DNA of 64,000 bases from Henricia sp. BOLD:AAB3569. Its lineage: Eukaryota > Echinodermata > Asteroidea > Spinulosida > Echinasteridae. The stretch's first letter is position 1. Each line of letters begins with the position of its first letter. The DNA is taken from contig JBBELK010000096.1 of the NCBI GenBank assembly GCA_037783545.1, positions 2,418,001 to 2,482,000 of the forward strand, read 5' to 3'. The translations under genes and the position numbers were made by a program. This document shows, piece after piece, positions 9,576 through 20,482 of this stretch. Below the pieces are notes generated by a model. The model searched no databases, was not told where the DNA came from, and was given only the letters and a program-made list of their open reading frames with translations.

Positions 9576-12345
9576 ATGCAAAATTTGAAGTTCGTCGGAA
9601 AATTTCTTGACTTGCAAATTTGCAGACGTTTGGACCACACTTTGACCAAATTCCCGTCCCAAACAAGACTGAGCATGCGCACGAGTCAGGAGTACACGGA
9701 CAGCCACGGTCTGCAGAACAGGCAGGAAGCCCGAGCCCAGTTTTCCCTAAACTCCGAAATTTCTCGGCCATTTCCCGGCGAAAGTCTGTCAATTTTTCAG
9801 GACAAGTGCGGAATATAGACTGTTTGGAGCATGCCAAATTTGAAGTTCGTCGGAAAATTTCTTGACTTGCAAATTTGCCGACGTTTGGACCACACTTTGA
9901 CCAAATTCCCGTCCCAAACAAGACTGAGCATGCGCACGAGTCAGGAGTACACGGACAGCCACGGTCTGCAGAGCAGGCAGGAAGCCCGAGCCCAGTTTTC
10001 CCTAAACTCTGAAATTTCTCGGCCATTTCCAGGCGAAAGTCTGTCAATTTTTCAGGACAAGTGCGGAATATATAGACTGTTTGGAGTATGCAAAATTTGA
10101 AGTTCGTCGGAAAATTTCTTGACTTGCAAATTTGCCGACGTTTGGACCACACTTTGACCAAATTCCCGTCCCAAACAAGACTGAGCATGCGCACGAGTCA
10201 GGAGTACACGGACAGCCACGGTCTGCAGAGCAGGCAGGAAGCCCGAGCCCAGTTTTCCCTAAACTCTGAAATTTCTCGGCCATTTCCAGGCGAAAGTCTG
10301 TAAATTTTTCAGGACAAGTGCGGAGGAATATGGACTGTTTGGAGCATGCACAATTTGAAGTTCGTCGGAAAATTTCTTGACTTGCAAATTTGCCGACGTT
10401 TGGACCACACTTTGACCAAATTCCCGTCCCAAACAAGACTGAGCATGCGCACGAGTCAGGAGTACACGGACAGCCACGGTCTGCAGAGCAGGCAGGAAGC
10501 CCGAGCCCAGTTTTCCCTAAACTCTGAAATTTCTCGGCCATTTCCCGGCGAAAGTCTGTCAATTTTTCAGGACAAGTGCGGAATATAGACTGTTTGGAGC
10601 ATGCAAAATTTGAAGTTCGTCGGAAAATTTCTTGACTTCCAAAATTGACGACGTTTGGACCACACTTTGACCAAATTTCCGTCCCAAACAAGACTGAGCA
10701 TGCGCACGAGTGATCAGGAGTACAAGGACAGCCACGGTCTGCAGATCAGGCAGGAAGCCCGAGCCCAGTTTTCCCTAAACTCTGAAATTTCTCTGCCATT
10801 TCCCGGCGAAAGTCTGTCAATTTTTCAGGACAAGTGCGGAATATAGACTGTTTGGAGTATGCAAAATTTGAAGTTCGTCGGACGTTTGGACCACACTTTG
10901 ACCAAATTCCCGTCCCAAACAAGACTGAGCATGCGCACGAGTCAGGAGTACACGGACAGCCACGGTCTGCAGAGCAGGCAGGAAGCCCGAGCCCAGTTTT
11001 CCCTAAACTCTGAAATTTCTCGGCCATTTCCCGGCGAAAGTCTGTCAATTTTACAGGACAAGTGCGGAATATATACTGTTTGGAGCATGCAAAATTTGAA
11101 GTTCGTCGGAAAATTTCTTGACTTCCAAATTTGACGACGTTTGGACCACACTTTGACCAAATTCCCGTCCCAAACAAGACTGAGCATGCGCACGAGTGAT
11201 CAGGAGTACAAGGACAGCCACGGTCTGCAGAGCAGGCAGGAAGCCCGAGCCCAGTTTTCCCTAAACTCTGAAATTTCTCGGCCATTTCCCGGCGAAAGTC
11301 TGTCAATTTTTCAGGACAAGTGCGGAATATAGACTGTTTGGAGTGTGCAAAATTTGAAGTTCGTCGGAAAATTTCTTGACTTCCAAATTTGCCGACGTTT
11401 GGACCACACTTTGACCAAATTCCCGTCCCAAACAAGACTGAGCATGCGCACGAGTCAGGAGTACACGGACAGCCACGGTCTGCAGAGCAGGCAGGAAGCC
11501 CGAGCCCAGTTTTCCCTAAACTCTGAAATTTCTCGGCCATTTCCAGGCGAAAGTCTGTCAATTTTTCAGGACAAGTGCGGAATATATAGACTGTTTGGAG
11601 TATGCAAAATTTGAAGTTCGTCGGACGTTTGGACCACACTTTGACCAAATTCCCGTCCCAAACAAGACTGAGCATGCGCACGAGTCAGGAGTACACGGAC
11701 AGCCACGGTCTGCAGAGCAGGCAGGAAGCCCGAGCCCAGTTTTCCCTAAACTCTGAAATTTCTCGGCCATTTCCAGGCGAAAGTCTGTCAATTTTTCAGG
11801 ACAAGTGCGGAGGAATATGGACTGTTTGGAGCATGCACAATTTGAAGTTCGTCGGAAAATTTCTTGACTTGCAAATTTGCCGACGTTTGGACCACACTTT
11901 GACCAAATTCCCGTCCCAAACAAGACTGAGCATGCGCACGAGTCAGGAGTACACGGACAGCCACGGTCTGCAGAGCAGGCAGGAAGCCCGAGCCCAGTTT
12001 TCCCTAAACTCTGAAATTTCTCGGCCATTTCCCGGCGAAAGTCTGTCAATTTTTCAGGACAAGTGCGGAATATAGACTGTTTGGAGCATGCAAAATTTGA
12101 AGTTCGTCGGAAAATTTCTTGACTTCCAAAATTGACGACGTTTGGACCACACTTTGACCAAATTTCCGTCCCAAACAAGACTGAGCATGCGCACGAGTGA
12201 TCAGGAGTACAAGGACAGCCACGGTCTGCAGAGCAGGCAGGAAGCCCGAGCCCAGTTTTCCCTAAACTCTGAAATTTCTCTGCCATTTCCCGGCGAAAGT
12301 CTGTCAATTTTTCAGGACAAGTGCGGAATATAGACTGTTTGGAGT
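9576..12345 (+). repeat. 2,770-bp 11-mer HOR, copy 2
   Basis: Monomers start at 9576, 9831, 10088, 10346, 10601, 10859, 11087, 11345, 11602, 11833 and 12088. Inside the unit I noticed only two differences from copy 1: GCAGATCAGG for GCAGAGCAGG near 10745, and AATATATACTG for AATATAGACTG near 11070. The boundary is also informative. The first monomer here is entered through GAGTATGC, as after 9318, while copy 1 is entered through GAGCATGC. The exchange that made the duplicate therefore lies in the first bases of this monomer, between about 9574 and 9620. Confidence 0.94.
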
Positions 12346-13110
12346 ATGCAAAATTTGAAGTTCGTCGGAAAATTTCTTGACTTCCAAATTTGCCGACGTT
12401 TGGACCACACTTTGACCAAATTCCCGTCCCAAACAAGACTGAGCATGCGCACGAGTCAGGAGTACACGGACAGCCACGGTCTGCAGAGCAGGCAGGAAGC
12501 CCGAGCCCAGTTTTCCCTAAACTCTGAAATTTCTCGGCCATTTCCCGGCGAAAGTCTGTCAATTTTTCAGGACAAGTGCGGAATATAGACTGTTTGGAGT
12601 ATGCAAAATTTGAAGTTCGTCGGAAAATTTCTTGACTTCCAAAATTGACGACGTTTGGACCACACTTTGACCAAATTCCCGTCCCAAACAAGACTGAGCA
12701 TGCGCACGAGTCAGGAGTACACGGACAGCCACGGTCTGCAGAGCAGGCAGGAAGCCCGAGGCTAGTTTTCCCTAAACTCTGAAATTTCTCGGCCATTTCC
12801 CGGCGAAAGTCTGTCAATTTTTCAGGACAAGTGCGGAATATAGACTGTTTGGAGCATGCAAAATTTGAAGTTCGTCGGAAAATTTCTTGACTTGCAAATT
12901 TGCCGACGTTTGGACCACACTTTGACCAAATTCCCGTCCCAAACAAGACTGAGCATGCGCACGAGTCAGGAGTACACGGACAGCCACGGTCTGCAGAGCA
13001 GGCAGGAAGCCCGAGCCCAGTTTTCCCTAAACTCTTAAATTTCTCGGCCATTTCCCGGCGAAAGTCTGTCAATTTTTCAGGACAAGTGCGGAATATAGAC
13101 TGTTTGGAGC
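12346..13110 (+). repeat. Three-monomer spacer between HOR blocks
   Basis: Monomers start at 12346 (GTATGC, CTTCC), 12601 (AAAATTGACGACG without GAT, ending GAGGCTAG) and 12856 (CTTGC, CTTAAA), each 255 bp. The run 12346-13110 is paralleled at 15371-16393, where one extra 258-bp AAAATTGACG monomer (15626) is present. Confidence 0.85.
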
Positions 13111-14111
13111 ATGCAACATTTGAAGTTCGTCGCAAAATTTCTTGACTTCCAAATTTGACGACGTTTGGACCACACTTTGACCAAATTCCCGTCCCAAACA
13201 AGACTGAGCATGCGCACGAGTGATCAGGAGTACAAGGACAGCCACGGTCTGCAGAGCAGGCAGGAAGCCCGAGCCCAGTTTTCCCTAAACTCTGAAATTT
13301 CTCGGCCATTTCCCGGCGAAAGTCTGTCAATTTTTCAGGACAAGTGCGGAATATAGACTGTTTGGAGTATGCAAAATTTGAAGTTCGTCGGAAAATTTCT
13401 TGACTTCCAAATTTGCCGACGTTTGGACCACACTTTGACCAAATTCCCGTCCCAAACAAGACTGAGCATGCGCACGAGTCAGGAGTACACGGACAGCCAC
13501 GGTCTGCAGAGCAGGCAGGAAGCCCGAGCCCAGTTTTCCCTAAACTCTGAAATTTCTCGGCCATTTCCAGGCGAAAGTCTGTCAATTTTTCAGGACAAGT
13601 GCGGAATATATAGACTGTTTGGAGTATGCAAAATTTGAAGTTCGTCGGACGTTTGGACCACACTTTGACCAAATTCCCGTCCCAAACAAGACTGAGCATG
13701 CGCACGAGTCAGGAGTACACGGACAGCCACGGTCTGCAGAGCAGGCAGGAAGCCCGAGCCCAGTTTTCCCTAAACTCTGAAATTTCTCGGCCATTTCCAG
13801 GCGAAAGTCTGTCAATTTTTCAGGACAAGTGCGGAGGAATATGGACTGTTTGGAGCATGCACAATTTGAAGTTCGTCGGAAAATTTCTTGACTTGCAAAT
13901 TTGCCGACGTTTGGACCACACTTTGACCAAATTCCCGTCCCAAACAAGACTGAGCATGCGCACGAGTCAGGAGTACACGGACAGCCACGGTCTGCAGAGC
14001 AGGCAGGAAGCCCGAGCCCAGTTTTCCCTAAACTCTGAAATTTCTCGGCCATTTCCCGGCGAAAGTCTGTCAATTTTTCAGGACAAGTGCGGAATATAGA
14101 CTGTTTGGAGC
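13111..14111 (+). repeat. 1,001-bp tetramer HOR, copy 1, opening with a chimeric monomer
   Basis: Monomers start at 13111, 13369, 13626 and 13857, with lengths 258, 257, 231 and 255 bp. The types are GACGACG/ACAAGG; GTATGC with +TA; 27-bp deletion with GGAGG; and ACAATTTG. The first monomer is a hybrid. Its left end has ACATTTGAAG and CGTCGCAAAATTT, as in the 3731 type, while the rest has AATTTGACGACG, GAT and ACAAGG, as in the 8317 type. The crossover lies between about 13137 and 13157. Confidence 0.92.
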
Positions 14112-15112
14112 ATGCAAAATTTGAAGTTCGTCGCAAAATTTCTTGACTTCCAAAATTGACGACGTTTGGACCACACTTTGACCAAATTTCCGTCCCAAAC
14201 AAGACTGAGCATGCGCACGAGTGATCAGGAGTACAAGGACAGCCACGGTCTGCAGAGCAGGCAGGAAGCCCGAGCCCAGTTTTCCCTAAACTCTGAAATT
14301 TCTCGGCCATTTCCCGGCGAAAGTCTGTCAATTTTTCAGGACAAGTGCGGAATATAGACTGTTTGGAGTATGCAAAATTTGAAGTTCGTCGGAAAATTTC
14401 TTGACTTCCAAATTTGCCGACGTTTGGACCACACTTTGACCAAATTCCCGTCCCAAACAAGACTGAGCATGCGCACGAGTCAGGAGTACACGGACAGCCA
14501 CGGTCTGCAGAGCAGGCAGGAAGCCCGAGCCCAGTTTTCCCTAAACTCTGAAATTTCTCGGCCATTTCCAGGCGAAAGTCTGTCAATTTTTCAGGACAAG
14601 TGCGGAATATATAGACTGTTTGGAGTATGCAAAATTTGAAGTTCGTCGGACGTTTGGACCACACTTTGACCAAATTCCCGTCCCAAACAAGACTGAGCAT
14701 GCGCACGAGTCAGGAGTACACGGACAGCCACGGTCTGCAGAGCAGGCAGGAAGCCCGAGCCCAGTTTTCCCTAAACTCTGAAATTTCTCGGCCATTTCCA
14801 GGCGAAAGTCTGTCAATTTTTCAGGACAAGTGCGGAGGAATATGGACTGTTTGGAGCATGCACAATTTGAAGTTCGTCGGAAAATTTCTTGACTTGCAAA
14901 TTTGCCGACGTTTGGACCACACTTTGACCAAATTCCCGTCCCAAACAAGACTGAGCATGCGCACGAGTCAGGAGTACACGGACAGCCACGGTCTGCAGAG
15001 CAGGCAGGAAGCCCGAGCCCAGTTTTCCCTAAACTCTGAAATTTCTCGGCCATTTCCCGGCGAAAGTCTGTCAATTTTTCAGGACAAGTGCGGAATATAG
15101 ACTGTTTGGAGC
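14112..15112 (+). repeat. 1,001-bp tetramer HOR, copy 2
   Basis: Monomers start at 14112, 14370, 14627 and 14858. The first begins AAAATTTG but keeps CGTCGCAAAATTT, then AAAATTGACGACG and TTTCCGTCC. It is therefore a second-generation mosaic of three subtypes. The remaining three monomers match copy 1 by eye. A further first-position monomer follows at 15113 and begins an incomplete third copy. Confidence 0.92.
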
Positions 15113-16138
15113 ATGCAAAATTTGAAGTTCGTCGCAAAATTTCTTGACTTCCAAAATTGACGACGTTTGGACCACACTTTGACCAAATTTCCGTCCCAGA
15201 CAAGACTGAGCATGCGCACGAGTGATCAGGAGTACAAGGACAGCCACGGTCTGCAGAGCAGGCAGGAAGCCCGAGCCCAGTTTTCCCTAAACTCTGAAAT
15301 TTCTCTGCCATTTCCCGGCGAAAGTCTGTCAATTTTTCAGGACAAGTGCGGAATATAGACTGTTTGGAGTATGCAAAATTTGAAGTTCGTCGGAAAATTT
15401 CTTGACTTCCAAATTTGCCGACGTTTGGACCACACTTTGACCAAATTCCCGTCCCAAACAAGACTGAGCATGCGCACGAGTCAGGAGTACACGGACAGCC
15501 ACGGTCTGCAGAGCAGGCAGGAAGCCCGAGCCCAGTTTTCCCTAAACTCTGAAATTTCTCGGCCATTTCCCGGCGAAAGTCTGTCAATTTTTCAGGACAA
15601 GTGCGGAATATAGACTGTTTGGAGTATGCAAAATTTGAAGTTCGTCGGAAAATTTCTTGACTTCCAAAATTGACGACGTTTGGACCACACTTTGACCAAA
15701 TTCCCGTCCCAAACAAGACTGAGCATGCGCACGAGTGATCAGGAGTACAAGGACAGCCACGGTCTGCAGAGCAGGCAGGAAGCCCGAGCCCAGTTTTCCC
15801 TAAACTCTGAAATTTCTCGGCCATTTCCCGGCGAAAGTCTGTCAATTTTTCAGGACAAGTGCGGAATATAGACTGTTTGGAGTATGCACAATTTGAAGTT
15901 CGTCGGAAAATTTCTTGACTTGCAAATTTGCCGACGTTTGGACCACACTTTGACCAAATTCCCGTCCCAAACAAGACTGAGCATGCGCACGAGTCAGGAG
16001 TACACGGACAGCCACGGTCTGCAGAGCAGGCAGGAAGCCCGAGGCTAGTTTTCCCTAAACTCTGAAATTTCTCGGCCATTTCCCGGCGAAAGTCTGTCAA
16101 TTTTTCAGGACAAGTGCGGAATATAGACTGTTTGGAGC
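15113..16138 (+). repeat. Incomplete third tetramer and linker
   Basis: Monomers start at 15113, 15371, 15626 and 15884. The first is the mosaic CGTCGCAAAA/AAAATTGACG type again, with a private GTCCCAGACAAG and with CTCTGCC. It is followed not by a +TA copy but by a plain GTATGC copy, a GAT/ACAAGG copy, and a GTATGCACAATTTG copy with GAGGCTAG. The last is the same as 17417. Confidence 0.86.
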
Positions 16139-17671
16139 ATGCAAAATTTGAAGTTCGTCGGAAAATTTCTTGACTTGCAAATTTGCCGACGTTTGGACCA
16201 CACTTTGACCAAATTCCCGTCCCAAACAAGACTGAGCATGCGCACGAGTCAGGAGTACACGGACAGCCACGGTCTGCAGAGCAGGCAGGAAGCCCGAGCC
16301 CAGTTTTCCCTAAACTCTTAAATTTCTCGGCCATTTCCCGGCGAAAGTCTGTCAATTTTTCAGGACAAGTGCGGAATATAGACTGTTTGGAGCATGCAAC
16401 ATTTGAAGTTCGTCGCAAAATTTCTTGACTTCCAAATTTGCCGACGTTTGGACAACACTTTGACCAAATTCCCGTCCCAAACAAGACTGAGCATGCGCAC
16501 GAGTGATCAGGAGTACACGGACAGCCACGGTCCGCAGAGCAGGCAAGAAGCCCGAGCCCAGTTTTCCCTAAACTCTGAAATTTCTCGGCCATTTGCCGGC
16601 GAAAGTCTGTCAATTTTTCAGGACAAGTGCGGAATATAGACTGTTTGGAGCATGCAAAATTTGAAGTTCGTCGGAAAATTTCTTGACTAGCAAATTTGCC
16701 GAAGTTTGGAGCACACTTTCACCAAATTCCCGTCCCAAACAAAACTGAGCATGCGCACGAGTCAGGAGTACACGGACAGCCACGGTCTGCAGAGCAGGCA
16801 GGAAGCCCGAGCCCAGTTTTCCCTAAACTCTGAAATTTCTCGGCCATTTCCCGGCGAAAGTCTGTCAATTTTTCAGGACAAGTGCGGAATATAGACTGTT
16901 TGGAGCATGCAAAATTTGAAGTTCGTCGGAAAATTTCTTCACTTCCAAATTTGCCGACGTTTGGACCACACTTTGACCAAATTCCCGTCCCAAACAAGAC
17001 TGAGCATGCGCACGAGTCAGGAGTACACGGACAGCCACGGTCTGCAGAGCAGGCAGGAAGCCCGAGCCCAGTTTTCCCTAAACTCTGAAATTTCTCGGCC
17101 ATTTCCGGGCGAAAGTCTGTCAATTTTTCAGGACAAGTGCGGAATATAGACTGTTTGGAGTATGCAAAATTTGAAGTTCGTCGGAAAATTTCTTGACTTC
17201 CAAATTTGCCGACGTTTGGACCACACTTTGACCAAATTCCCGTCCCAAACAAGACTGAGCATGCGCACGAGTCAGGAGTACACGGACAGCCACGGTCTGC
17301 AGAGCAGGCAGGAAGCCCGAGCCCAGTTTTCCCTAAACTCTGAAATTTCTCGGCCATTTCCCGGCGAAAGTCTGTCAATTTTTCAGGACAAGTGCGGAAT
17401 ATAGACTGTTTGGAGTATGCACAATTTGAAGTTCGTCGGAAAATTTCTTGACTTGCAAATTTGCCGACGTTTGGACCACACTTTGACCAAATTCCCGTCC
17501 CAAACAAGACTGAGCATGCGCACGAGTCAGGAGTACACGGACAGCCACGGTCTGCAGAGCAGGCAGGAAGCCCGAGGCTAGTTTTCCCTAAACTCTGAAA
17601 TTTCTCGGCCATTTCCCGGCGAAAGTCTGTCAATTTTTCAGGACAAGTGCGGAATATAGACTGTTTGGAGC
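16139..17671 (+). repeat. 1,533-bp hexamer HOR, copy 1
   Basis: Monomers start at 16139 (CTTAAA), 16394 (CGCAAAATTT, GAT, TCCGCAG, GCCGGCG), 16652 (TAG-type), 16907 (TTCACTTCC, CCGGGCG), 17162 (GTATGC) and 17417 (GTATGCACAATTTG, GAGGCTAG). Five are 255 bp and one is 258 bp. The first three also match 31703-32470, which is 15,564 bp away. Confidence 0.92.
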
Positions 17672-19204
17672 ATGCAAAATTTGAAGTTCGTCGGAAAATT
17701 TCTTGACTTGCAAATTTGCCGACGTTTGGACCACACTTTGACCAAATTCCCGTCCCAAACAAGACTGAGCATGCGCACGAGTCAGGAGTACACGGACAGC
17801 CACGGTCTGCAGAGCAGGCAGGAAGCCCGAGCCCAGTTTTCCCTAAACTCTTAAATTTCTCGGCCATTTCCCGGCGAAAGTCTGTCAATTTTTCAGGACA
17901 AGTGCGGAATATAGACTGTTTGGAGCATGCAACATTTGAAGTTCGTCGCAAAATTTCTTGACTTCCAAATTTGCCGACGTTTGGACAACACTTTGACCAA
18001 ATTCCCGTCCCAAACAAGACTGAGCATGCGCACGAGTGATCAGGAGTACACGGACAGCCACGGTCCGCAGAGCAGGCAAGAAGCCCGAGCCCAGTTTTCC
18101 CTAAACTCTGAAATTTCTCGGCCATTTGCCGGCGAAAGTCTGTCAATTTTTCAGGACAAGTGCGGAATATAGACTGTTTGGAGCATGCAAAATTTGAAGT
18201 TCGTCGGAAAATTTCTTGACTAGCAAATTTGCCGAAGTTTGGAGCACACTTTCACCAAATTCCCGTCCCAAACAAAACTGAGCATGCGCACGAGTCAGGA
18301 GTACACGGACAGCCACGGTCTGCAGAGCAGGCAGGAAGCCCGAGCCCAGTTTTCCCTAAACTCTGAAATTTCTCGGCCATTTCCCGGCGAAAGTCTGTCA
18401 ATTTTTCAGGACAAGTGCGGAATATAGACTGTTTGGAGCATGCAAAATTTGAAGTTCGTCGGAAAATTTCTTCACTTCCAAATTTGCCGACGTTTGGACC
18501 ACACTTTGACCAAATTCCCGTCCCAAACAAGACTGAGCATGCGCACGAGTCAGGAGTACACGGACAGCCACGGTCTGCAGAGCAGGCAGGAAGCCCGAGC
18601 CCAGTTTTCCCTAAACTCTGAAATTTCTCGGCCATTTCCGGGCGAAAGTCTGTCAATTTTTCAGGACAAGTGCGGAATATAGACTGTTTGGAGTATGCAA
18701 AATTTGAAGTTCGTCGGAAAATTTCTTGACTTCCAAATTTGCCGACGTTTGGACCACACTTTGACCAAATTCCCGTCCCAAACAAGACTGAGCATGCGCA
18801 CGAGTCAGGAGTACACGGACAGCCACGGTCTGCAGAGCAGGCAGGAAGCCCGAGCCCAGTTTTCCCTAAACTCTGAAATTTCTCGGCCATTTCCCTGCGA
18901 AAGTCTGTCAATTTTTCAGGACAAGTGCGGAATATGGACTGTTTGGAGCATGCACAATTTGAAGTTCGTCGGAAAATTTCTTGACTTGCAAATTTGCCGA
19001 CGTTTGGACCACACTTTGACAAAATTCCTGTCCCAAACAAGACTGAGCATGCGCACGAGTCAGGAGTACACGGACAGCCACGGTCTGCAGGGCAGGCAGG
19101 CAGCCCGAGGCTAGTTTTCCCTAAACTCTTAAATTTCTCGGCCATTTCCCGGCGAAAGTCTGTCAATTTTTCAGGACAAGTGCGGAATATAGACTGTTTG
19201 GAGC
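17672..19204 (+). repeat. 1,533-bp hexamer HOR, copy 2 with a swapped right end
   Basis: Monomers start at 17672, 17927, 18185, 18440, 18695 and 18950. The first four match copy 1. The fifth ends CCCTGCG and GGAATATGG. The sixth has ACAATTTG, AAAATTCCTG and CAGCCCGAGGCTAG. These are the marks of the pair at 5525/5780 and 20738/20993. The right third of this copy therefore comes from a different lineage, with the exchange inside the monomer at 18695. The sixth monomer also carries a private CTGCAGGGCAGG. Confidence 0.91.
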
Positions 19205-20482
19205 ATGCAACATTTGAAGTTCGTCGCAAAATTTCTTGACTTCCAAATTTGCCGACGTTTGGACAACACTTTGACCAAATTCCCGTCCCAAACAAGACTG
19301 AGCATGCGCACGAGTGATCAGGAGTACACGGACAGCCACGGTCCGCAGAGCAGGCAAGAAGCCCGAGCCCAGTTTTCCCTAAACTCTGAAATTTCTCGGC
19401 CATTTGCCGGCGAAAGTCTGTCAATTTTTCAGGACAAGTGCGGAATATAGACTGTTTGGAGCATGCAAAATTTGAAGTTCGTCGGAAAATTTCTTGACTA
19501 GCAAATTTGCCGAAGTTTGGAGCACACTTTCACCAAATTCCCGTCCCAAACAAAACTGAGCATGCGCACGAGTCAGGAGTACACGGACAGCCACGGTCTG
19601 CAGAGCGGGCAGGAAGCCCGAGCCCAGTTTTCCCTAAACTCTGAAATTTCTCGGCCATTTCCCGGCGAAAGTCTGTCAATTTTTCAGGACAAGTGCGGAA
19701 TATAGACTGTTTGGAGCATGCAAAATTTGAAGTTCGTCGGAAAATTTCTTGACTAGCAAATTTGCCGAAGTTTGGAGCACACTTTCACCAAATTCCCGTC
19801 CCAAACAAAACTGAGCATGCGCACGAGTCAGGAGTACACGGACAGCCACGGTCTGCAGAGCAGGCAGGAAGCCCGAGCCCAGTTTTCCCTAAACTCTGAA
19901 ATTTCTCGGCCATTTCCCGGCGAAAGTCTGTCAATTTTTCAGGACAAGTGCGGAATATAGACTGTTTGGAGCATGCAAAATTTGAAGTTCGTCGGAAAAT
20001 TTCTTCACTTCCAAATTTGCCGACGTTTGGACCACACTTTGACCAAATTCCCGTCCCAAACAAGACTGAGCATGCGCACGAGTCAGGAGTACACGGACAG
20101 CCACGGTCTGCAGAGCAGGCAGGAAGCCCGAGCCCAGTTTTCCCTAAACTCTGAAATTTCTCGGCCATTTGCCGGCGAAAGTCTGTCAATTTTTCAGGAC
20201 AAGTGCGGAATATAGACTGTTTGGAGCATGCAAAATTTGAAGTTCGTCGGAAAATTTCTTGACTAGCAAATTTGCCGAAGTTTGGAGCACACTTTCACCA
20301 AATTCCCGTCCCAAACAAAACTGAGCATGCGCACGAGTCAGGAGTACACGGACAGCCACGGTCTGCAGAGCAGGCAGGAAGCCCGAGCCCAGTTTTCCCT
20401 AAACTCTGAAATTTCTCGGCCATTTCCCGGCGAAAGTCTGTCAATTTTTCAGGACAGGTGCGTAATATAGACTGTTTGGAGC
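19205..20482 (+). repeat. Five-monomer run rich in TAG-type copies
   Basis: Monomers start at 19205 (CGCAAAATTT), 19463 (TAG-type, GAGCGGGCAGG), 19718 (TAG-type), 19973 (TTCACTTCC with GCCGGCG) and 20228 (TAG-type, ending GGACAGGTGCGTAATATAG). Two TAG-type copies stand next to each other at 19463-19972, and again at 20228-20737 with the following block. This local 255-bp duplication is not seen elsewhere in the left domain. Confidence 0.87.
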
